Shown: positions 45,001 through 57,000 of the stretch, piece by piece
How positions within the stretch are numbered: the stretch's first letter is position 1
How the letters are laid out: each line of letters opens with the position of its first letter
Assembly: GCF_902459465.1 (NCBI RefSeq)
Contig: NC_047076.1
Coordinates: 5,717,488-5,781,487 of the forward strand
DNA length: 64,000 bases
DNA from: Asterias rubens
Lineage: Eukaryota; Echinodermata; Asteroidea; Forcipulatida; Asteriidae
Direction of reading: 5' to 3'
Translations under genes and position numbers: made by a program
The notes under the pieces: generated by a model
What the model saw: only the letters and a program-made list of their open reading frames with translations
Database searches by the model: none
What the model was told of the DNA's origin: nothing

Positions 45001-48000
45001 CAATTGTAACATCTGGGTGGTTCTGGGTCTAGAACAGGGGGGAACCTAGGACCGCAAGCATTTTTTTAAATGTTCACATTTGCCAAACACCCTCCCTGAA
45101 ATACTGGCCATGAAGGGTGTAATTCATTCATAAGTCTGGCCTAGAAACACTAAGGACTGAATACACTCACGACTCAAACTTCACACACAAACTGAAGTAA
45201 TGTGGGCCCAGGTCAAACCTAAATTTTTAAGGAGCTTGATGAGCTGGTCCAAAATGACCACCCTGCGTGTGCGAAATCATAAATTGCAGGCTTGATGCAC
45301 CACACTCGGGGGCACCAAGGCAAGGATTAGGGGCATGGAGGGTTATTTCAAGCATTATTTTTCTCACAAAATTATAAATAATGCATGAAAGTTTGTTGAA
45401 TGGTCCGGAAGGCTTGGTGAGATTCAACTGAACTAGATATTTAGAGCTAGCATCAAGATTATTTGTAGGTTTTCCTGGGTTACCCAGGGTCCGCCCTCCT
45501 GTAACCGTGAGCTACGCCATGTTTAAATCCACAAATCTCCCTTACGTACCTGAACGCAGCCAGGTATTCAGTGTCCCCCATGGGTGGGTCCAGGTTACCA
45601 TGGAAGGCAATGTTGACATTGTAACCGAGGCCAGCACCACATCCGCACTGAAACAAAATATGACAACAAAATCAATGTGAATGTCGGGCAATCAGTAGGG
45701 TGTTATTTAGTTAGCTGTAATATTGTAAATCACGTCTAATTGGCCTGTGGGCCACGCAATGTGATAGAGAGTAATATTTTGGTTAAAGACACTGGACACT
45801 ATTGGTTATTGTCAAAGACCAGTCTTCTCAGTTGGTGTATCTCAACATATGCATAAAATAACAAACCTGTGAAAATTTGAGCTAAATCGGTCGTCGAAGT
45901 TGCGAGATAATAATGAAAGAAAAAAACACCCTTGTTACAGGAAGTTGTGTGCTTTCAGATGCTTGATTTCGAGACCTCAAATTCTAACTCTGAGGTCTCT
46001 AAATCAAATTTGTGGAAAATTACTTCTTTCTGGAAAACTACATGTACATTACTTCAGAGGGAGCCGTTTTATGATAATTTTTATTTTGAGTAATTACCGT
46101 TAGTGTCCACTGCCTTTAAGTCAGAAAAATCAAAATTTCATTTCAATGTATAAAGGGAGAAAAGACCGGTTCTTTGAAAGAAAAACACGCCTTCCTTAGG
46201 ATCTTAGCTTACCTCATCAGGGGCCCCGGTACCAGGGAAGAAGTTGCCCTCATCATGCCGATGGAGGGAGATGTAAAGAACATGAGGATCCTCATAGAAG
46301 ATCTTCTGGGTTGAGTTACCATGATGGACATCCTGTATGATACGGTACAATCAAGTCTTAATTCATTAATCTGTTAAAGGGTTTGGCTACTTATTGTAGG
46401 ACACAAAACACAAAAGTTCCAAAGATTTACATTAAACTCACACGGTTTAAAGATAAATGATGTTGGGAAAGATTCCCTTAAAATATTACTTGCTAAGATG
46501 CTGTAGTTTTTGAGAAATGAGAGAAACAATGTCACAAAACATTGAGACGAAATATATTTTAGCATGAAGCAGAATCCCATGGCTTGAGACGTCTCGGCGT
46601 GGTGGCCCGGTGGACGCACCACGGCAAGGCCGTTCTTGAGCTCACCGGCCGCTACCTTGAAGGCCAGCTCGATAACTGAGCCAGTCGCCTGATGGAAAGG
46701 TATTGTAGGACACAAAACACAAAAGTTCCAAAGATTTACATTAAACTCACACGGTTTAAAGATAAATGATGTTGGGAAAGATTCCCTTCAAATATTACTT
46801 GCTAAGATGCTGTAGTTTTTGAGAAATGAGAGAAACAATGTCACAAAACATTGCGACGAAATATATTTTAGCATGTACAATTTATTAACGCAACTCTCCT
46901 GAAAACTTTGCTCTGTGATTTTCACTTTTTTTTCTCTCAAAAACTTGATGACTAATGAAGCTGAAACTTCTACAGGTAAATTATATTACATACATCTTCA
47001 CTCACAGCGAGTATGGATTCATGTCATGGCCAAAAAACTTGATCTACAAAAGGTAATCAAAACCCTTTCAATCGTCGCGGTACCCGCTGGTAAGGATTTG
47101 AACTACTACCTCTAGCTATTGAGCAATCGCGGTGGTCTAGTTTGTACGACGATCCACTAGAATTGCAACGGTTGTAGGTCATGTATTTTAAGCGCATTGG
47201 TTGTTCGAACAGCAGACGGAGCCTGGCGTCGGAGCCAGAGCCCAAGCCAACGTTTTAAAAAAAAAAACTCAATTGACACCGAAATTATGAAACAATTTTG
47301 AGATGCACTTACCCAATCGACAATCAGGATCTTGTTCAGCTTGAGTTTGAGGCGTAGCTGTTTGGCGGCTATGGCCACCGAGTTGAAGAAGCAGAATCCC
47401 ATGGCTTGAGACGTCTCGGCGTGGTGGCCCGGTGGACGCACCACGGCAAGGCCGTTCTTGAGCTCACCGGCCGCTACCTTGAAGGCCAGCTCGATAACTG
47501 AGCCAGTCGCCTGATGGAAAGGGATTGTCAAAGGGAAGAAGGAAACAAAATTCATTAACAATCTTACTGTCGTAAGCATTCAATTTTTTTTTTTTTTTTT
47601 TTTTGCAGAAAATAAACAAAAACAACATTTCCAAAAATACAAGACGGGCATACATGGACAAAGGACAAACAAAACGAAAGAACATCTGAAGATTAGAGCA
47701 TATTATTATACAAAGTTGCGTCTACTCAAGTTCAAGTTACAAGTGAATAAATCATTCTGGTTTTATGATAAACTATTCCACTCTGTTATGTGATATTTAA
47801 TGTGGTGAATGCATATGTACACAGTTCACAGTCAACCATACAAAACAATCATGATATTTGGCTCTTAAAAAAAGTAGGAACATTAACCGAGTACAGGGGC
47901 TTATCTACATGGTATAGTAAAGGTTTTTAGACTTTTCAGGGTTTTTAACAACAATTTTGATGGAGTTTTATGAGGGCCAAAGAAACAGAAATCAAATTAG

Positions 48001-51000
48001 AGACGGGAAGAACTTCATGCCTGAAAAAAAAAAAAATACAATAAAATAGAACTTCAGTGTCCCTGTATGGGACACTTCTAAAAGGCCATTCATAAAGTCA
48101 CAGAACAATATATGTAAAAAAAAAAATACATAGAAAACAGTTGTAATTATTAATATTATTGAACGATAATACAGAATGCATAGAATAGCAATAAAAGTAA
48201 GCCATCAAAATGCAACATCGAAAGATTACTTAAATATAAACATCATACATAAAAAATTAACGCAACAGGTAATTCTGGCTGTATGGCAACAATCTCAATA
48301 AAGAGAGCATTTTGTTCAAATTTGTATTACAAGTATATACATTGTAGCAGGACGTAACAGGACTACATTTTGAAGTTAAACCAGCCCATGTTATAAAGAG
48401 CACTGGTACAAATTCTGTAACTGTTCTGCTTTATAAAGAGTCCATTCTGAAACCAGTAACTGCTTTTTTGTATTTATTGGTATATACAAACAAAATGACC
48501 AGCAGCACTAGCTGGAAGGGCCACTTAACAATGGTAAAAACATAAGTACAACCAAATTTAACGTCACTGTTCCTGTTGTTGTACAAAGAGGTCATTTGGA
48601 TAGTCTGACAGAGAGTGAACTATAATTTGAAGAGGTTACTAACAATCCTTGCGGCGCTGGGCGAGTGTAAATCATTCCAGACAGTATCGTTGTCCACTCC
48701 CAGGCCTCCGCATTGCAACCAGGTGAAATTCAGCTTAGGGATACAGGCTGTGAAACAAATCATAAAAGGAGATTAATCCGTTGTCAAGTCAAGAGAAAAT
48801 AGTGAAAAACCACATACAATTGTCAGCATGTAAACACAAAGTCCTTAATAAGTACAATATTATTATGATATTATTATTATTAAGTGAAAGAAAGAGTGGT
48901 GACGAGGTCTTGAATGTTCGTTTAAAACCAGCAGGGTCGTGGCCAAGCGATTAAGGATCGAGCCGAAAGCTGTGCGATAAGGGACCGAGAGCCGAAGGAG
49001 AGGTCCTTTATCGCAAGGCCCTGACACTGCAATGTTTTAAACAAATTTCAAGAACGAGTCACCACTCTTTTATTCCCACTCATTTATATGCCTTTTTTTG
49101 CTCTCCACCGATAGGAAAACAAAAAATGTCTGGAGTATTTAAGATTTTGGGGTGTAGCAACCAAACTCAACTGACTTGGGGGTTGAACAATTGACCAGAT
49201 CGGATTTGAACCAACGACCACCGGACTAATCTGCCGGCGCTTTACCACTTTAGCTATCTAGCCCTATGTTGGCGGTCTCCCTATTTTGTCAATATCTTTT
49301 GTTCGGGGTCCCAGTCAGAAACCAAAATCAACTCTTACATCTTTAAGCTTTCCAGGTACAGGTGTTTTCCAAACCGACTTAATTTCAAAGGGAATAATTT
49401 CACAGAAAAAAAAAATGGTTCTAGTATGAACTTTATTAACAATAAGTTTTCAGACTAAAATTAAACATTGTTTGTTTATCTATCTAGTCGTGAATAACAC
49501 ATTAAAGGGAAAATCTGGCAAACTCACCTCTCTTTTTGCTGTCGATCTTCGACCTATTGGGCTGGCTGGTTCCGTAAAATAAAACATATCCCTCACTGAA
49601 ACAGATCAAAAGAAAAACAGTCATTATTTATTCAGTAAAATAAAAACCCTTTAAAGACACTGGACACTATTGGTAATTGTCAAAGACCAGTCTTCTCACT
49701 TGGTGTATCTCAACATATGCATAAAATAACAAACCTGTGAAAATTTGAGCTCAATCGGTCATCGAAGTTGTGAGATAATAATGATAGAAAAATCGCCCTT
49801 GTCTCACGAAGTTGTGTGCTTTGCTTGATTTCGAGACCTCAATTTCTAAACTTGAGGTTTCGAAATCAAATTCGTGGAAAATTACTTCTTTCTCGAAAAC
49901 TACGTCACTTCAGAGGGGGCCGTTTTTCACATTGTTTTATACTATCAACCTCTCCACATTACTCACTACCGAGTGAGATTTTATGCTGATAATTATTTTG
50001 AGTAATTACCAATAGTGTCCACTGCCTTTAATGGCCAAATAAAGAATAAGAATAAGAATCATATTGAACTGAATTTCTGGGCATGCCACTGCAATTTTTT
50101 AAATGGACCCCCCCCCCCCAAACAAAAAAAGGTGCCAGGCAAGAGGCAGCACTGTTTTAAATTGTCATGAAAGATGTGGACCAGTGCAAAGGCTGACGGA
50201 CTAGTGAAATGACAAACAAAATGGTCCCGCTGGCCAGTCACTGAATAAGTTAAGGGCAAACCTTGTTTCTTCCTCTGCGTTTCTTTTATAAAAAGAGTAG
50301 GAACCTGCGAAGGAAATAAAAGTTGAAAAGAAGCTCACCTATGGCAAGATTGTAGCTCATCTAATGTTGCTTTTCTGGTCCTTATACGCTGTCAAAGAAA
50401 ACAAAATATTCTTGTTAGTCAATTTAGGACCACCCGAAAAACCATCCTTCCTACATACAAATCGAGGACTGTTAAGCAGAAAACAATTTGAGTGGGGCAC
50501 CAGCCTCAACAACGCAAACCTAATGTAACTTGGCTGGTAACCTGTTTCTGCTAAGCAATACTTTTCTGTGCTTAGCAAGTTTTTTGTGCTTACAGGCTTT
50601 ATGAATTGAGCAAACATAACCGTAAGTCCGGATTTAGATGAAGGTGGGAAATTTCTCAAGAGTACATGTACCATAGGACTGGAAACCCCATAGAGTTATA
50701 TATAAGAACTAGAGGGCGCACTGGTGATGCTGCTTGCACAAACGCGATGTGGCCGCAAGATGACAAGCGCGCCATTCTGTATGTGCGTTGAATATGAAAT
50801 ACATGTTTGAGGTTTTTTTAAATATTGAATGCTCATGCGATGCCGTTTGTTCAACTTACAAAATGGCCGCACAAACACACGCTGTGAGATGGCTGTTTTG
50901 TCAACTTAGAAAATGGCCGCCTGCGCGCATGCCGGGGCACGTATATAGGCCAGTGTGCCCTCTAGTTCTTATATATAACTCTATGGGAAACCTAAATAAA

Positions 51001-54000
51001 AGCCATCTTTTCTCACCTCACATCGGGAAGCAATCCCCCTCTCCTGGAGCCGAGCCCAGATGCTCTGAAGTCGTCCAGGGTGTTCAGGATGAGTCGCGTT
51101 GTTCCCACACGTACACTGATGCTTCAACATCAATGTGTCGTAGGCAAGCCCTAACAGACATAATCAAGGAATTACAGCAACAAATATGAACTTCAGTTAT
51201 CTAAAGAAAGCTCAAAATGGACTTAAGAAATAAAACCTATTTATGAGAATTACATTAAAAGGACCTTCGAATTTATGCAATTTAACCCAAAATTATTTAA
51301 AATGAACTTAACGTAATAAACCTTTAGGGAAACTGACTGGATAAATTTGTAATTAACTATTTGTTGGACAAAGAAAATTTAATATAACGGGACTTGACCC
51401 TACGGCCCTCCTGTGTGCCGGCACTACAATGTGCCGGAGGTCGGCACTATAATGTGCCGACCTCCGGCATATTAATCTGCAGGTCGTAGGTTCAAGTCCC
51501 ACTCTACTAGTGAGTTCTTCTTTGTTCAACTCAAAACTATTAAATAAATAAAGACAAATTCACTTAAAACGAATTTAAAGAAAATGTTAAGAGCAAGAGT
51601 GTTAATAAAAATCACCACCAGACACAACTTGTTTTTATTTTTTAAATCAGAGACAAATTAATGACCACAAACCCAACAATAACAATACCACTACTACACT
51701 GATGCAAATGAACAACAGCTAAAAGCCTGGTTCATACTTCCTGCCAGCGCGGTTACGCATTTTGACGTCACAGCTCAGTTTTCAGTGCAAATATTTCGCA
51801 GGAGTTGAGCACACTTTAGTTGCAAATATTTCGCAAGAGTTGAGCTCAACTCTTCAAAGTTATTTGTTGGGAATTTGTGACGTCAAAACTTGTATCGCAT
51901 TGGCACTGAAAGGAAGTATGGACCGGGCTTAACTGAGGGTGAAATAGAGAGGGGGTAGTTGGGCATAAGTATAGAGCAGGGGGCTAAGCATACCTGTCGT
52001 GAAAAAGTGTTTGACATGGTGATGGGGGTGATGAAGATGGTGGTGGTCGGCCGCTCCCAGTACGCCTGGAAGGTTAGAGGCGGCAGCGGGGGAGCTCTGG
52101 GCCCTAGAGAGCGGTCGATGGCTACTCGGACGGGTACCGGGTAACGCTTCTGTAGAGTTTGGGGAATGCAGACGGAGGTGTGTGATTGTGGGGTGTGTGT
52201 GTGTGTGGAGTGCTAATGTATTAGGAGGGGAGGGGGTGGGGAATGCTACATCAAGGGGTCAGTTTTAACATCTCAAAGGGAAGGACTGCGACAAAGCTCA
52301 CAGGGTCACACATTAATTCAGAAACCACAAGACATCAGGTCCCATTTTCATTCAAACTCAATCAGCACATGAAACCTAGCTTAGCGATAACGAGTTACCA
52401 GCCAAAAGTTGTCACATGATGTGAACCGTTTGTGACTGGTTTCCTCCCGCTGAAATGGCTTAGCACAATTTTTTAAAGCAATATTCAAGCCTAAGAATTT
52501 TATCTTTGAGAGGGCAAGGCAATTTTCATTTTGCAAAGGGCATTTCCATTGTAAAATCTAAAAGTATATGGCATACTTTTGAATGGGCACGAAGTAAAGA
52601 CCAGGGCCCAATTTCATAAAGCCTGTAAGAACAAAAATTTGCTTAGCATGAAATTTCTTCATTGATAAAAACAGGTTTACCAACCAAATTGCCACGTGAT
52701 TTTCAGGATAAACAAACAACACCTGAATACCAGTATCAAGCAATATGCAACAAATGGAAATTTGGTTGGTAATCATGTTTTTATCAAGGAAGACATTTCA
52801 TGCTAAGCAAAGTTTTGTGCTTACTGGCTTGAAGAAATTTGGCTATGGCCTCTGTTGCCTCCGGTTAATTCCAGGCCTGAATGTTTTGTGCTTAATAGTT
52901 TGAATGAAATGAGACCCAATGGATTGAGTTCTGGTACCCAATACCACACATCAAAGTCACATCTAGGACAGCAACCCAACACTGTGTCTGAATGGAGTGG
53001 CTTCAGCTATGGCTGAGGGCTATTGGCTACAGCGGCCATGTTGACTCTAGCCGTAGCCACAACCTAACTACAGCCTTCAATCCGGACATAGTCCAATACC
53101 AAGTTAAAATGCGAACTTGTAAAAAAAAATTATTTTTTTTCAAAGAATTTACTTCGCAACTTTGTTCTTCACATAGAAACTAAAATAAAAAAACACAAAC
53201 AATCAAACATTTAAATGACGTTAATAAAAACTTAAATGTGACCAAAACGAATACAATCTTCCTCAAAAGCTTGCATTTATCAATCATTAAGTACAATTTA
53301 ACGCCACATGTTGATGGACTGATGCACAGCAAGCACTATGTAGTCTCACAGCGGCCATTTTGGTCTAGTTTCCCACAGTAGACCCCTAGTCAGTCACTAA
53401 ACATACATATAGGTGCCAGTCTACTTTCCAGGCCCGAGCCTCATAGGTTTTTTGCAGGAAAGATAACAAAATGGTCGCTGTAGGATAAACATCCATCAGG
53501 AATGGGAGACTTTTGAACGGTCCTTTTTCACAGTTCTCACAAGTAGTGTGCATGCTTAGACCCACACGCGCAATAAAGGCACCGGTATGTCTGCTGCCGC
53601 CAGCGTTTCAAAAATCTCCCATTGTCTCATGTCTCCCAGGGTGGATGCAGTAAGGGGAGAGGTGAGGAGGGTGGGGCGGGGTTGAATGGGAGGGTGGGGT
53701 TACTTTGTTACTCAAAACTACAAACCACCTGAAATACCCAAGACACACTTTATCCAAATCTACCACCACTTTGATTAAAAAGATTAAATTGTATTAGTCA
53801 CAAAGTAGTTTTAGTTGGTTAAGTCACATCAGTCTTACCTGTTTCCGTTAGTCGGAGACATCCTAATGATTGTTGCCGCATCAGTTCCTCCTGCTCCTAG
53901 AAATAAATGAAACCAAAATGAACGCCACAAAACCCTCTGGTAAATTATCGCTACTCACAGATGTTTAATGACAGTACAAATAAAGGCTGAGCAAGATATT

Positions 54001-57000
54001 TAAGTTGTATCTTTGGTGTAAGAATAATATCAAACACGTTAAGCTGAATGATTTTTACAATATTTTTTCATTCAGCAGTTATTTTCTTTTTTTAAATGGG
54101 AATTTTGTAAAAAAAAAAATCGTACGGGGAAACCCACAGATCTACTGCATGTCTGAATTACACCCTATCCCTGCCCCCTTACCCGTGCCCCACCTCCTGC
54201 TATCTCACCCTACTCTGCCATCATGTCCTACCCTGCCTCCCTCACCCTCACTCTATCCCTAACCCCCTACCGCCTCACCCTATCCCTGCCCCCTCACCTT
54301 ACCCCTGCCCCCTACTCCTGCTATCTCACCCTACTCTGCCATCATGTCCTACCCTGCCTCCCTCACCCTACCCATCTCCCTCACCCTCACTCTATCCCTA
54401 ACCCCCTACCGCCTCACCCTATCCCTGCCCCCTCACCTTACCCCTGCCCCCTACTCCTGCTATCTCACCCTACTCTGCCATCTTGTCCTACCCTGCCTCC
54501 CTCACCCTACCCATCTCCCTCACCCTCACTCTATCCCTAACCCCCTACCGCCTCACCCTATCCCTGCCCCCTCACCTTACCCCTGCCCCCTACTCCTGCT
54601 ATCTCACCCTACTCTGCCATCTTGTCCTACCCTGCCTCCCTCACCCTACCCATCTCCCTCACCCTCACTCTATCCCTAACCCCCTACCGCCTCACCCTAT
54701 CCCTGCCCCCTCACCTTACCCCTGCCCCCTACTCCTGCTATCTCACCCTACTCTGCCATCTTGTCCTACCCTGCCTCCCTCACCCTACCCATCTCCCTCA
54801 CCCTCACTCTATCCCTAACCCCCTACCGCCTCACCCTATCCCTGCCCCTTACCCCTGCCCCCTACTCCTGCTATCTCACCCTACTCTGCCATCTTGTCCT
54901 ACCCTGCCTCCCTCACCCTACCCATCTCCCTCACCCTCACTCTATCCCTAACCCCCTACCGCCTCACCCTATCCCTGCCCCCTCACCTTACCCCTGCCCC
55001 CTACTCCTGCTATCTCACCCTACTCTGCCATCTTGTCCTACCCTGCCTCCCTCACCCTACCCATCTCCCTAACCCCCTACCGCCTCACCCTATCCCTGCC
55101 CCCTCACCTTACCCCTGCCCCCTACTCCTGCTATCTCACCCTACTCTGCCATCATGTCCTACCCTGCCTCCCTCACCCTCACTCTATCCCTAACCCCCTA
55201 CCGCCTCACCCTATCCCTGCCCCCTCACCTTACCCCTGCCCCCTACTCCTGCTATCTCACCCTACTCTGCCATCATGTCCTACCCTGCCTCCCTCACCCT
55301 CACTCTATCCCTAACCCCCTACCGCCTCACCCTATCCCTGCCCCCTCACCTTACCCCTGTCCCTACTCCTGCTATCTCACCCTACTCTGCCATCTTGTCC
55401 TACCCTGCCTCCCTCACCCTACCCATCTCCCTAACCCCCTACCGCCTCACCCTATCCCTGCCCCCTCACCTTACCCCTGTCCCTACTCCTGCTATCTCAC
55501 CCTACTCTGCCATCATGTCCTACCCTGCCTCCCTCACCCTCACTCTATCCCTAACCCCCTACCGCCTCACCCTATCCCTGCCCCCTCACCTTACCCCTGT
55601 CCCTACTCCTGCTATCTCACCCTACTCTGCCATCTTGTCCTACCCTGCCTCCCTCACCCTACCCATCTCCCTCACCCCCTACCGCCTCACCCTATCCCTG
55701 CCCCCTCACCTTACCCCTGTCCCTACTCCTGCTATCTCACCCTACTCTGCCATCTTGTCCTACCCTGCCTCCCTCACCCTACCCATCTCCCTAACCCCCT
55801 ACCGCCTCACCCTATCCCTGCCCCCTCACCTTACCCCTGTCCCTACTCCTGCTATCTCACCCTACTCTGCCATCATGTCCTACCCTGCCTCCCTCACCCT
55901 CACTCTATCCCTAACCCCCTACCGCCTCACCCTATCCCTGCCCCCTCACCTTACCCCTGCCCCCTACTCCTGCTATCTCACCCTACTCTGCCATCATGTC
56001 CTACCCTGCCTCCCTCACCCTCACTCTATCCCTAACCCCCTACCGCCTCACCCTATCCCTGCCCCCTCACCTTACCCCTGCCCCCTACTCCTGCTATCTC
56101 ACCCTACTCTGCCATCATGTCCTACCCTGCCTCCCTCACCCTCACTCTATCCCTAACCCCCTACCGCCTCACCCTATCCCTGCCCCCTCACCTTACCCCT
56201 GCCCCCTACTCCTGCTATCTCACCCTACTCTGCCATCTTGTCCTACCCTGCCTCCCTCACCCTACCCATCTCCCTCACCCTCACTCTATCCCTAACCCCC
56301 TACCGCCTCACCCTATCCCTGCCCCCTCACCTTACCCCTGCCCCCTACTCCTGCTATCTCACCCTACTCTGCCATCTTGTCCTACCCTGCCTCCCTCACC
56401 CTACCCATCTCCCTCACCCTCACTCTATCCCTAACCCCCTACCGCCTCACCCTATCCCTGCCCCCTACTCCTGCTATCTCACCCTACTCTGCCATCTTGT
56501 CCTACCCTGCCTCCCTCACCCTACCCATCTCCCTCACCCTCACTCTATCCCTAACCCCCTACCGCCTCACCCTATCCCTGCCCCCTCACCTTACCCCTGC
56601 CCCCTACTCCTGCTATCTCACCCTACTCTGCCATCTTGTCCTACCCTGCCTCCCTCACCCTACCCATCTCCCTCACCCTCACTCTATCCCTAACCCCCTA
56701 CCGCCTCACCCTATCCCTGCCCCTTACCCCTGCCCCCTACTCCTGCTATCTCACCCTACTCTGCCATCTTGTCCTACCCTGCCTCCCTCACCCTACCCAT
56801 CTCCCTCACCCTCACTCTATCCCTAACCCACTACCGCCTCACCCTACCCCTGCCCCTTACCCCTGCCCCCTACTCCTGCTATCTCACCCTACTCTGCCAT
56901 CTTGTCCTACCCTGCCTCCCTCACCCTACCCATCTCCCTCACCCTCACTCTATCCCTAACCCACTACCGCCTCACCCTACCCCTGCCCCTTACCCCTGCC

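Noticed and set aside
54540..54570. Telomere-like CCCTAACCCC words suggesting an interstitial telomere
   Set aside because: They occur once per minisatellite unit and are not in uninterrupted TTAGGG arrays.
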